From positions 1-30,192 of the IMG/VR virus record IMGVR_UViG_3300037574_000131: a stretch of DNA of 30,192 nucleotides; one strand, written 5' to 3'. Positions 22,874 through 30,192 of the stretch are shown here, piece after piece. The notes below the pieces were generated by a model. It saw only the letters and a list, made by a program, of their open reading frames with translations, did no database searches and was not told the origin of the DNA. Each line of letters starts with the position of its first letter. Position 1 is the first letter of the stretch. The DNA comes from a virus. The translations under genes were made by a program, and so were the position numbers.

Positions 22874-23992
22874 TTATTTAAGTCCAGCCAATTTCTTTAA
22901 CTGGATTATATTGGCATCGCTACTTTCTGACTCTGTTGATGAAATAATTATCTGTTCATCTCTGTTGCCAGTGTGTTCTGTTACTTTGCCTTCATTTAAC
23001 GATTGTTTTGCCTCTGACGAGACACCTTCATTCAACACTGCAGGTAAATACTTCTTAAATGCAGTCTTTAAATTCGTTGTTTTTACTGTTTCAAGTAAGT
23101 CTATCATTACGTTACGCTTTTCTTTGCCTAGCGGTGATAAAAGACCTTCCATGACCTTTTGTCGGTCCATTCTGTCTTCTAGTACACGCTGTGCTGTTTC
23201 CGCGTTTGTAATGGCTTTTTCTTTCTCAGTGATTGTTTCTTCTAACTTCGCAATCTTAGTAGCAGATTTATCTAATTTCTTAGTAATCTTAGCAACTTCA
23301 GTTCCTTCACTTAATTGTGAAGTCATGAATTCGCCTGCGAATGTGTCAAAAATCTTACGGCCAAACTCGTTTTCTTTAGCCGTTTGAATGTCCTCTTTAA
23401 GAACAGACAATTCAGAACGTAAAGCCTTGTCAATAGTCTTTTCGACTAATTCTGCTGAACGTTTGATAAATGCATTTTTAGTTTTAGTAAAAATTTCTTT
23501 ACCGTCTGCTACCATGCGTACTTTAGTTTCCACTAAGTCACGCTTATCATTGTGAAACTCTGCTAGTTCACGTGAAAGTTGTTTAACTACGAATTCTTTA
23601 GTTCTTCCTAAATGTTCGTTAACTTTCGCACGATCCGCTCGGAGTTCTTTCACTTCTGATGCTAGTTGAGAAGTAATGAATCTTTCAAGTAGAGATGCAT
23701 GTTCAGAAATTGCTTTCTTATATGCAACACGTTCTGCGATTAGTTGTTCGCGGTCTGTTTTAAACTCATCCATTTCAGTTTTAATCGCAGTAGTAAGCAT
23801 GTTATCCATTGCTTCTACGATTACTGATTTGTCGTGTTCAAACTTCTGTGCGAATTCTTCACGCAACTCGGCTGTTATCTCTTCTCTTGCTTCATTTATT
23901 TGTGCTTCCCAAGCCTCTGATATTTGAATACTTACTTCTTCACTCAAAACATCAGACTCAAGAAGACCAGCAAGGATTTCATTTGTTGCCAT
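22874..23992 (-). CDS. gp22: Prohead core scaffolding protein, T4 gp22-like
   Basis: A 372-aa, highly charged, almost wholly helical protein. It has long coiled-coil stretches (EAWEAQINEAREEITAELRE; DKSATKIAKLEETITEKEKA) and no hydrophobic core domain. This is the nature of gp22, the internal scaffold around which gp23 assembles and which gp21 then degrades. Position between the protease and the capsid gene is the T4 order. The C-terminus SSDANIIQLKKLAGLK resembles the conserved end of marine gp22 proteins. It is about 100 residues longer than T4 gp22 (269 aa). ATG 23992 has AAGGAG 9 nt upstream. The spacing to gp21 is 20 nt and to gp23 14 nt, so all three are co-transcribed. Confidence 0.92.
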   Translation of the reverse strand: MATNEILAGLLESDVLSEEVSIQISEAWEAQINEAREEITAELREEFAQKFEHDKSVIVEAMDNMLTTAIKTEMDEFKTDREQLIAERVAYKKAISEHASLLERFITSQLASEVKELRADRAKVNEHLGRTKEFVVKQLSRELAEFHNDKRDLVETKVRMVADGKEIFTKTKNAFIKRSAELVEKTIDKALRSELSVLKEDIQTAKENEFGRKIFDTFAGEFMTSQLSEGTEVAKITKKLDKSATKIAKLEETITEKEKAITNAETAQRVLEDRMDRQKVMEGLLSPLGKEKRNVMIDLLETVKTTNLKTAFKKYLPAVLNEGVSSEAKQSLNEGKVTEHTGNRDEQIIISSTESESSDANIIQLKKLAGLK

Positions 23993-24012
23993 CGTTGGTT
24001 CTCCTTCTTCTA

Positions 24013-24642
24013 TTAAAGTTTTAGTTCTCTTATGAACTTAACTATTTCTTTTGACAAATATTTTTGTGCGTATTTGTCGTTTTGAACATCTTGTGCAAGT
24101 TTCCACGTATCGTAGCCACCTTGCATGTTCATTAATCCTTCATATATTGCTTTTGGATATGCTTCCGGGGCACTTGGCTGTGCCACGATATCAACTGTAA
24201 TAATCTCATAATTGCTCACATTACCACTGGCATCAACTTCACCAGAACCACGAGAAGAGACACCTAAAGTGGCGCCTGATTCGATTAATGTTCTAATAAT
24301 GTTACCCATTGGTGTAGGAACAATTTTAAGTTTACCAAAGCCGTTTGGACCATCCATCCACATGTTTTCAATTATATGTGAAACACGGTCAACGTTGACT
24401 GTCAATTCAGGTGGGTGGTCGCACTCGCCTAACACTGGAAATCCATCCTTAATTCTTCCTTGGACGTTTTCTACTGCTTTAGCGATTTCTTTCACCGGGT
24501 ATATTCGTTCGTTGGCATTTTTAACGTTACCTTGAACAAAAATTCCTTCCATGAACATACTCTTATTACCGTCCTCGCTTTCAACGATTCGTGATTTTAC
24601 ATTTGCTTCATTATATGTTAATCTCTCAATAAGAATGGTCAT
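24013..24642 (-). CDS. gp21: Prohead core protease, T4 gp21-like
   Basis: A 209-aa serine protease that matures the prohead by cutting gp22, gp23 and other core proteins. The catalytic His is H76 in GECDHPPELTVN and the nucleophile lies in LGVSSRGSG (S129 or S130), as in the T4 protease family. Other family features are EGIFVQGNVKNANERIYPV and the C-terminal VDIVAQPSAPEAYPKA. The length matches T4 gp21 (212 aa). The ATG at 24642 is preferred because GGAG lies 7 nt upstream; a TTG at 24654 would start inside that signal. It probably cleaves after (I/L)xE sites. Confidence 0.95.
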   Translation of the reverse strand: MTILIERLTYNEANVKSRIVESEDGNKSMFMEGIFVQGNVKNANERIYPVKEIAKAVENVQGRIKDGFPVLGECDHPPELTVNVDRVSHIIENMWMDGPNGFGKLKIVPTPMGNIIRTLIESGATLGVSSRGSGEVDASGNVSNYEIITVDIVAQPSAPEAYPKAIYEGLMNMQGGYDTWKLAQDVQNDKYAQKYLSKEIVKFIRELKL

Positions 24643-24667
24643 TGCTTTCTCCAAATAGAATATTTAC

Positions 24668-25471
24668 TTAGGCTTTTGGTGCTGGTGCTTTCTTGTTACC
24701 AACAACATTTACATTACCTGTTTTCATGTCTTCTGCTTTTGCTGAACCGCCAGATGTATTACCATCTTTTTGTCCAACTGGTCCTGCATCACTTTCGTCT
24801 GCACCACCATCTTTCGCTACTGGAGAATCTTTCTCGCCATCAGCGCCTTCTTTTGCAGAAACTGGAATAGTATATTCTTCCAATTTTTCTTCTTCTTCTT
24901 CATCTAAATCTTCAGTTGAAGCCTCTTCTACTGCTTCTTCATCAGTTGAATCTTCTTCAGTTACTTCTTCAGCAAATGCTTCATCTTCTAATGATTCTTC
25001 AACATCTAAATCTAAGTCTAAGTCGATTTCATCTTCCATATCAACTTCTTCGTCTTCATCTGTAGCATCGTCTACTTCGCCAGACATAATTTTTTCAAAT
25101 TCTGCTTCTAAGTCTGCTAATGCTGATTCTAAATCTTCTACTCTGTCTTCAATTTCTTCTTCAGGTGCTTCTTCATCACTCATTTCTAAGTCATCTTCAG
25201 CCTCTTCATCTGAAATATCTTCATCGTCATAAATTTCTTCATTTTCAATCTCGTCTGAATCTTCTTCGATATCATCTGCTAAAGATTCGACTTCTTCTGT
25301 TTCTTCAATTTCCTCAAGTTCTTCTTCTACAACGTTATCGCTTTCGTTAAGAGAATCCTCATGGATTTGTCGTGCTTGTTCAACAACAAAATCATGTAAA
25401 AGCGATTCTGCTTTTTCAGTTTCTTCGTTGATTAACAATTCTAGCACTTGTTCTAGTGTACTTCTTGACAT
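24668..25471 (-). CDS. Acidic prohead core protein, gp67-like, enlarged
   Basis: A 267-aa protein with a helical N-terminus (STLEQVLELLINEETEKAES, then LLHDFVVEQARQIHED), a long almost uninterrupted Asp/Glu region (about residues 40-215), and a Gly/Lys/Ala-rich tail ending GNKKAPAPKA. T4 gp67, an essential core protein in the same position upstream of gp21, has the same plan, a short helical head and an acidic tail, but only 80 aa. Homology is therefore likely by position and architecture; sequence identity in acidic tracts is not informative. It should lie inside the prohead and be cut to peptides by gp21. ATG 25471 has AAGGAG; the promoter at 25586-25594 probably drives gp67-21-22-23. Confidence 0.72.
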   Translation of the reverse strand: MSRSTLEQVLELLINEETEKAESLLHDFVVEQARQIHEDSLNESDNVVEEELEEIEETEEVESLADDIEEDSDEIENEEIYDDEDISDEEAEDDLEMSDEEAPEEEIEDRVEDLESALADLEAEFEKIMSGEVDDATDEDEEVDMEDEIDLDLDLDVEESLEDEAFAEEVTEEDSTDEEAVEEASTEDLDEEEEEKLEEYTIPVSAKEGADGEKDSPVAKDGGADESDAGPVGQKDGNTSGGSAKAEDMKTGNVNVVGNKKAPAPKA

Positions 25472-25585
25472 TATAAGTCTCCTTAAAAATCTTATTCATA
25501 GCCACTACAATTGCGGCAGGGTTATAGAAACGAACATATAGGGTACCATAATCTAAGATTAAGATACAATTTGTTTCATACACAA

Positions 25586-25594
25586 GTATTTATA
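25586..25594 (-). promoter_or_regulatory. Late promoter of the gp67-21-22-23 operon
   Basis: TATAAATAC on the minus strand, an exact T4 octamer, followed by TTGTGTATG. It is 115 nt before the ATG at 25471. No other convincing promoter was seen before gp21, gp22 or gp23. The leader holds a small GCCGC/GTGGC hairpin. Confidence 0.72.
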
Positions 25595-25604
25595 GGGATT
25601 ATGG

Positions 25605-25625
25605 TCGTATATAGGGAATATACGA
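25605..25625. repeat. Perfect hairpin just upstream of the gp67 operon promoter
   Basis: TCGTATAT and ATATACGA form 8-bp arms around a 5-nt loop (AGGGA on plus). It ends 10 nt before the late promoter. There is no T-run, so it is not a typical terminator; a weak stop for upstream transcripts or a protein site is possible. The rest of 25626-25720 shows nothing else clear. Confidence 0.6.
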
Positions 25626-25720
25626 TAAAATGAGTAGTTTTTGACTATTTTACAGTGAACTTAAGATATTTAGCATATCGTTACTCTTTATAAAGTGATA
25701 CGTAATCTTATAATATTGTA

Positions 25721-25945
25721 TTATAGTTCTAAATCAGCAGGGCCTGATGCTTCTGCTGAGGGTCCGTATTGTTGTTTGATTTGGGCTTTTTCAGCACCTT
25801 TTTGATATTTTCTATATTCTCTTATCTTTCTTAGTTTAGAAAGATGGGCAAGAGTCAAGCGAGTTTTACGAGTATCTTCAAGGTCAATACTCGTAAATGC
25901 ATCCTCTTCTGGAGAATAGTTTTCGTTTATTTCTATATATTTCAT
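25721..25945 (-). CDS. Small basic protein next to the portal region, 74 aa, unknown
   Basis: Short protein with an acidic N-terminus (MKYIEINENYSPEEDAFTSI), a strongly basic helical middle (RKTRLTLAHLSKLRKIREYR, then KYQKGAEKAQIKQQYG) and an acidic end. The middle looks amphipathic. It occupies the place between gp20 and gp67 where T4-like marine phages often have small unnamed genes. It could be a head-core component such as a gp68 equivalent, which I cannot establish. The ATG at 25945 has only a weak ribosome binding site (TTTTAGT), and no late promoter was found directly before it, so it may depend on read-through from the 120-aa gene 42 nt upstream. Confidence 0.7.
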   Translation of the reverse strand: MKYIEINENYSPEEDAFTSIDLEDTRKTRLTLAHLSKLRKIREYRKYQKGAEKAQIKQQYGPSAEASGPADLEL

Positions 25946-25987
25946 ACTAAAACTTATCTGTCTTCAATGAAAACGTGATTACTTTTA

Positions 25988-26350
25988 TTATTCTTCGTCT
26001 TGGTCGGTGCCGAACGCATCGTCTTGACGTGTTGTCAATCCAGGAAGGGCAGGGCTATCTTCAGATACTACTGTCCATCCAGCGTCTGCGAATACTGAAG
26101 CGTCAACTCCTTCTAATGCTGAAAATTTAGTCCAACATTCATCGTGCCACATACGGGTGATAGTAGCGACATCTCCTTCTTCTGAAAGTTTTTCAGTAGT
26201 AACTAATGTTCCATCAGCAGTGCATGACTCTACCATATCAATTGTCGTAGCAAGACCTGAGCAATCTTCTGTTAATTTGTCCATTAATTCGGCTAATGTT
26301 GCGTGTGTGTTACTATTGTCAGTGATAGTTATTATTTGTTTTACTGGCAT
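25988..26350 (-). CDS. Small acidic protein downstream of portal, 120 aa, unknown
   Basis: Not recognised. It starts MPVKQIITITDNSNTHATLA, has a helical segment (AELMDKLTEDCSGLATTIDM), three cysteines (in EDCSG, ESCTA and DECWT), an ADAGWTVVSED phrase and a C-terminus rich in Asp/Glu (FGTDQDEE). The GWTV phrase also ends the 84-aa protein, but the rest does not align. ATG 26350 has AAGGAG 8 nt upstream and a CATAAATAC late promoter at 26410-26418 that overlaps the portal stop codon. A structural or assembly role is inferred from position only. Confidence 0.72.
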   Translation of the reverse strand: MPVKQIITITDNSNTHATLAELMDKLTEDCSGLATTIDMVESCTADGTLVTTEKLSEEGDVATITRMWHDECWTKFSALEGVDASVFADAGWTVVSEDSPALPGLTTRQDDAFGTDQDEE

Positions 26351-26409
26351 GATATTATTCTCCTTGAATAAGTTTATTATAGGGATGTTTTATACGTCCC
26401 TTGCTTAAT

Positions 26410-26418
26410 GTATTTATG
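26410..26418 (-). promoter_or_regulatory. Late promoter of the 120-aa gene
   Basis: CATAAATAC on the minus strand, 60 nt before the ATG at 26350. It overlaps the portal gene's TAA stop (26414-26416). An imperfect GGGACGT/ACATCCC hairpin lies in the leader. Confidence 0.62.
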
Positions 26419-28123
26419 CTTTTTCGTCGGAATCTGTATCTGTGTCTGCGTTTTCGGCACCAGAAATAAGAGACTCCGTACCCGTTACATCTTCATCTGC
26501 ATCATCTAAATCATCTGGATCAAAATCTTCACCACCGAAATCCCCACCTGGTCCTGGTGATGCACCTACGCCTTTAAGTTTGTCTTCACTTTGTGCAAGA
26601 GGATCATTAAGGTCACGTTCTTCTTTCCACATTGCTTCATTTTGTAAGACTTCTTCGTCAGATAATCCTAAGAAACGTTTTAATGCAAAGCGTTTACTAA
26701 TATAATCTGCACTCTCAATACTCGTAAATACATTCATCGCTACTTGGTCTACTTCTGCTTGACGATACTTGCCGAAGTTCTGAACAACATTAAATGATAA
26801 GTCAAACGTGCTACTTTCAATCAAAACACCACGATGTTTTAAGAACATCTTAAATTCGTTATCTAATTCTTCAACGATAAGTTGTTGTAGTCTTTCACAA
26901 TATTTTGTAAATCTAAACTCTTGAATCATTGCAGTGCCAGTTCTACCGTCATTAAACGCAGAACCATTGCCATCCATACCACCCAAATAACTTGGTGGTA
27001 CTCGCAATCCTCTTAATAGTTTATCATTAAAGAATTTCAAGTCATCAATTTCACCTAAGTTCTCACCACCTGGTAGTGTTTCAACTTTAGAACCACGACC
27101 CTCGGCTGTTTGAGCAAAGAAATAATCTTCCATAATTGATAATGGATTATATGCACTATCAACAACGTTAGCACCACCACCTGTTTTAGATGGGATTCTT
27201 CGTTGATGAATTTCATTCTTAATACGTTCTAAGTGTTGACGTGCTTTATGTGTCGGCATATCACCAACGTCAATATAAAATACTCTACGTTCTGGCGCAC
27301 TTTGAACACGATAGATAATGATAGAGTCTTCTAATAATTCTTTTTGTTTGTATACTTTAAATACAGGCTCAAGCATACTTGTACCGAAAGGCCAGTATTG
27401 GTCTATACCTTCACTTAGAGATATATGAATAACATGTTTGGCATCAACCGCAGTTGAAGTCATATCTTGTGCAAAACGAGAACCTTCTGGTGAAGCCGCA
27501 GAATAACTTTGCTGTGTACCAGCAGTTTGAGTTGGAATACCCATATGTTGACTGCCAGTTTGTGATAATTTCACACTATCAGCAGTAATGTTAAGACTTT
27601 GCATATTGATATCCATATCTTTGATATAATATGCTTCAATTTTCTTGCCTTTGCCTTCGTTTACGACAACTTTTTCAACCTTTGCTGGATTTACCCAGTA
27701 TAACTTGTATGTTTCTGGATCTCTTACGAATAATTGGTCACCATATTTGATTGTATTTCTAAAAATTCTAAAAATACGTTTGTTCATTTCATTCATTGAA
27801 CACCATTGGCGTAATGATTTTTGAAGAACTTCGTTCTCAGTAAATGATGGGTCTTCGTTGAATTGTACAGAAAATGGCAACTTTGTACTTTCACTAAACA
27901 AAGTAGAAAATTCTGCGATAGTATCTAAAGCCGCATTAACCTCTGAATCCATGTCCATTTGGTCATATTGACTATATCTTTGAACTCTGTTTGGTTGGCC
28001 CATATAAACTTCTGGTAGCCAACTGCTATATTTTGAACTAGACGCATGTGTATCTCCTGCGCCAGTGTCCGGTGCCCGGCGAGGAACACCGTCATATGTT
28101 TTAAAGTACTTTTTCCAAGTCAT
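26414..28123 (-). CDS. gp20: Portal vertex protein, T4 gp20-like
   Basis: A 569-aa protein with clear gp20 landmarks: MDSEVNAALDTIAEFSTL, FRIFRNTIKYGDQLFVRDPE, SAPERRVFYIDVGDMPTHKA, RIPSKTGGGANVVDSAYNPL, IMEDYFFAQTAEGRGSKVET, and LLRGLRVPPSYLGGMDGNGS. Gp20 forms the dodecameric ring at one head vertex through which DNA is packaged, and it starts prohead assembly. It is slightly longer than T4 gp20 (524 aa), mainly by an acidic C-terminal tail (DFDPDDLDDADEDVT and onward). Start ATG 28123 has TAGGA 8 nt upstream. The gene is preceded by a tape-measure-like gene rather than the tail-tube gene found before gp20 in T4. Confidence 0.95.
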   Translation of the reverse strand: MTWKKYFKTYDGVPRRAPDTGAGDTHASSSKYSSWLPEVYMGQPNRVQRYSQYDQMDMDSEVNAALDTIAEFSTLFSESTKLPFSVQFNEDPSFTENEVLQKSLRQWCSMNEMNKRIFRIFRNTIKYGDQLFVRDPETYKLYWVNPAKVEKVVVNEGKGKKIEAYYIKDMDINMQSLNITADSVKLSQTGSQHMGIPTQTAGTQQSYSAASPEGSRFAQDMTSTAVDAKHVIHISLSEGIDQYWPFGTSMLEPVFKVYKQKELLEDSIIIYRVQSAPERRVFYIDVGDMPTHKARQHLERIKNEIHQRRIPSKTGGGANVVDSAYNPLSIMEDYFFAQTAEGRGSKVETLPGGENLGEIDDLKFFNDKLLRGLRVPPSYLGGMDGNGSAFNDGRTGTAMIQEFRFTKYCERLQQLIVEELDNEFKMFLKHRGVLIESSTFDLSFNVVQNFGKYRQAEVDQVAMNVFTSIESADYISKRFALKRFLGLSDEEVLQNEAMWKEERDLNDPLAQSEDKLKGVGASPGPGGDFGGEDFDPDDLDDADEDVTGTESLISGAENADTDTDSDEKA

Positions 28124-28143
28124 AATCTATTCCTAATTTATCT

Positions 28144-28172
28144 ATATTAACATATTTTATATTCATTGTCAA
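28144..28172 (-). promoter_or_regulatory. Possible sigma-70-type promoter upstream of the portal gene
   Basis: TTGACA (28172-28167) with a 17-nt spacer and TAATAT (28149-28144), which matches four of six bases of the -10 consensus. No usable late promoter lies in this gap. It is much weaker than the other two sigma-70 sites. Confidence 0.35.
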
Positions 28173-28192
28173 CCCTCAGTGTATATATTTTG

Positions 28193-30192
28193 TTAGTTTG
28201 CTTCCATTCCTTCAGCGATTCTTTTCATCACTGCAATTTGTGATTCCAATGCATCAATCAATTTTTTATTTTGTGCATTTTTTACATCATCGCCGCCGCT
28301 TGATATGTACTCCATTATTGTATCATACCAACCTTGCTCTTTATCATCTATTCTGGATTGTGTTGCATCTATCAACAACTGAATTTGTTCTTTGTTCATT
28401 TTCAGGAGAGTTTTTTCAAAACCTTTCAAGTCAATGGAGTCTCCAAGAGTTTGGGCAATTCCTAGTTCGGTCTGGGAAGTGAGTGTATTGTTAAAGTCTG
28501 CTGTACCGATATTCGTCATTTGATTATAGTTTTGGACAGGAGTATTATCAAATGTGCCCCATTCTGCTGGGGCTAGAAGTGCCATTCTTGCCGACCAAGT
28601 AAGACTTCGGTCTATTGAAGTTGCCGCGTTATTTATACTATCAAGAAATTGTGTGTTATAAGTAAGAGTCTTTGCTGCCTGTTCAGCAAATAGTCTATTT
28701 GTTTCAGTCAAAAGTTCAACATTTTTAACAAATCCCGGCATTACTGTAGTCATTGACCTTTCTGCCAATGTTGTCGCTTGACGTTGTTGTTCTGTCCATG
28801 ACATAGCGGCTGTGTCTTCTTGACCACCACCACTAATACCTTTCGCCGCATCTTTCATATTTTGCGCCATTTGATTTATCTGTGCAAGTATAGTCGCCAT
28901 ACCGTCATCGGCCAAAATCAGACCACGAGTACCTTGTTGACCCATCATCTCTATTATTCGCTGAACTTCTTGCGGTAATGTATTTGCTAATTGTGATTGA
29001 AATGCTTGGTCGCCCTGGTTTTCCAATGTTGGTGCTACTTGTTGAACATATTTTATTAATTCTTGTCCAATCATAGAGCCCGACATTTGTTTAAATTCGC
29101 TTGTTAACATGAATCCTTGGTCAGAACCTGCTCCAAGTCTTGCCGCAAGTAAATCCATTATTGGTCCTTCACCGCCACCTGCAAATTGTAAACCTGCCCG
29201 AATAGAATCTTGCATTTCTTGTGGAAGAGTTAATAGTCTACCTCGGTCGGCTTCTCCTAGAGAGTTTTTCATTATTTCCGCCGCTTCTTCCATTGAAACT
29301 TTCAATACATTCGAAGTAGCCTGGACATTAGACATGAAACTATCCATTCCTTTTCTTAATTGTTGCTCTGACCTTCCTTGAAGTTGTCCTGAAATTCTTA
29401 ATCCTTCAAGATATTGTCCTGACATATTGATAACTTGACCAAAATGTAGACTAAATTTATTCATAAGTCCACCAGCATCACCTGTGTGTGCCATAGATTT
29501 AACAAACTTTAATGTACTCTGTACTCCATTGACTCCGACTGTTTTAGAGAAATTTTTAGTGAATTCCGCTGCCTCACCAAAAGTAAATCCTGTCTCACTA
29601 ATAATTTTTGAAAGTTGTATAAAGCCTTGATTTATATCAGTAAATCCTGCCGTTAAACCCGATTGGCGTAATTCGGATGCCATATCAAATCTTTCCATGA
29701 AACCAGTCTTTGTGGCTTCTTCTATTCCTGTTACAAGGGCATATATTGACGCTCCAATCTTCGTAAAGTTTTTTCTTATCGATTTTACAAATTCACCACT
29801 ATCTTTTCCGCCTCGGAATCCGTTTGACTCTTCGACAAGACTCGTTGCTTCTGGTCTGGTGAATCCACTTTTCACCAATGATTCAATCTGTTTTGAGGCA
29901 TTTACTGTAGCCCGATGATTCACAATCAATTGCTGAACTATTCTATCATCACCCATGCCAACTTTAGACATTAGACCTTTCCAGAATTGTCCTTGTTTCG
30001 CTGCCTCAATCCTCTCGGTCTTTTGTCCTGCCTGTGCTGCCTTGTTTGAGGATCGAACTTCGTTGCCCATTTCGTTCATCTCTTTTGTAGACATTTTTGT
30101 GCCTGCGGCGACATGATTAAGTAAATTTATAAGTTGACTATTCTGCCCTGCTATTTTACTTAATGTTGCTGATATTCTACCTGCCGTTGCCT
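28193..30192 (-). CDS. Large helical tape-measure-like tail protein, 3' part
   Basis: The frame stays open through 30192, so the gene starts outside the window and an internal ATG at 30094 is not the true start. The visible 665 residues are largely helical, rich in Gln, Ala and Met. They contain the type of pattern seen in tail tape-measure proteins (SETGFTFGEAAEFTKNFSKT, VGVNGVQSTLKFVKSM, SMEEAAEIMKNSLGEADRGR) and a moderately hydrophobic stretch FTKIGASIYALVTGIEEA. I cannot name a T4 homologue; gp29 is the T4 tape measure but lies elsewhere in that genome. A tail-length or tail-hub role is plausible, otherwise an unnamed virion protein. It ends about 20 nt before the possible promoter of gp20. 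Confidence 0.7.
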   Translation of the reverse strand, partial: ATAGRISATLSKIAGQNSQLINLLNHVAAGTKMSTKEMNEMGNEVRSSNKAAQAGQKTERIEAAKQGQFWKGLMSKVGMGDDRIVQQLIVNHRATVNASKQIESLVKSGFTRPEATSLVEESNGFRGGKDSGEFVKSIRKNFTKIGASIYALVTGIEEATKTGFMERFDMASELRQSGLTAGFTDINQGFIQLSKIISETGFTFGEAAEFTKNFSKTVGVNGVQSTLKFVKSMAHTGDAGGLMNKFSLHFGQVINMSGQYLEGLRISGQLQGRSEQQLRKGMDSFMSNVQATSNVLKVSMEEAAEIMKNSLGEADRGRLLTLPQEMQDSIRAGLQFAGGGEGPIMDLLAARLGAGSDQGFMLTSEFKQMSGSMIGQELIKYVQQVAPTLENQGDQAFQSQLANTLPQEVQRIIEMMGQQGTRGLILADDGMATILAQINQMAQNMKDAAKGISGGGQEDTAAMSWTEQQRQATTLAERSMTTVMPGFVKNVELLTETNRLFAEQAAKTLTYNTQFLDSINNAATSIDRSLTWSARMALLAPAEWGTFDNTPVQNYNQMTNIGTADFNNTLTSQTELGIAQTLGDSIDLKGFEKTLLKMNKEQIQLLIDATQSRIDDKEQGWYDTIMEYISSGGDDVKNAQNKKLIDALESQIAVMKRIAEGMEAN

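Noticed and set aside
22874-22882. CTTAAATAA as a late promoter for gp23
   Set aside because: It overlaps the gp22 stop and is 15 nt from the gp23 start, so the transcript would begin at or inside the ribosome binding site. gp23 is better explained by the upstream operon promoter.
28134-28142. GATAAATTA as a late promoter for the portal gene
   Set aside because: It lies only 11 nt before the start codon, leaving no room for a transcribed ribosome binding site.
30092-30094. ATG at 30094 as the start of the tape-measure-like gene
   Set aside because: The frame continues without a stop to the window edge with similar helical sequence (TAGRISATLSKIAGQNSQ), and no ribosome binding site is seen before this ATG.

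Overview
The window is a late, virion-structure region of an AT-rich, T4-like myovirus, most probably a marine one (cyanophage or pelagiphage type). The basis is the syntenic T4 head block read leftward on the minus strand: portal gp20, gp67-like acidic core protein, gp21 protease, gp22 scaffold, gp23 major capsid. Neck and tail-completion proteins resembling gp13, gp14 and gp15 are also present, with marine-phage tail-fibre repeat proteins and a PhyH-type 2-oxoglutarate oxygenase. No photosynthesis gene, tRNA, CRISPR array, integrase or insertion sequence was seen, so the host is not identified.

Layout, left to right. 1-3318 (minus): 5' part of a dNMP kinase (gp1), a DUF1289 iron-sulfur-type miniprotein, neck protein gp13, an orphan 429-aa protein and the PhyH oxygenase. 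3417-6999 (plus): gp14, gp15, a Nudix hydrolase and an orphan 233-aa protein. 7006-21578 (minus): a fibre/decoration module with a 129-aa protein, a 285-aa structural protein, three giant modular fibre-like proteins (1592, 1056 and 1381 aa) and an 84-aa protein. 21705-28123 (minus): head morphogenesis genes from gp23 back to portal gp20, with two small orphans between portal and gp67. 28193-30192 (minus): a large helical tape-measure-like protein cut by the window edge.

Regulation can be read directly. Twelve sites match a T4-type late promoter with local consensus GATAAATAC (variants CATAAATAC, TATAAATA, CTAAATAC); nearly all stand 20-220 nt upstream of a start codon. Two sites carry an exact sigma-70 consensus (TTGACA, 17-18 nt, TATAAT). 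One precedes the dNMP kinase and one the 429-aa orphan, so early host-type transcription is interleaved with the late genes. Rho-independent terminators close gp23, the 1056-aa, the 84-aa and the 1592-aa genes, so the fibre genes look like individually controlled units, while gp67-21-22-23 looks like one operon.

The most unusual items are: a 5' leader of about 215 nt before the 1592-aa gene that can fold into six hairpins, three of which share a motif while their stems differ; other long inverted-repeat-rich leaders before the 84-aa and 1056-aa genes; the breaking-up of the usual 13-14-15 neck cluster by a strand switch beside the oxygenase gene; and shared cassettes among the giant fibre proteins, including long runs of a four-residue repeat.
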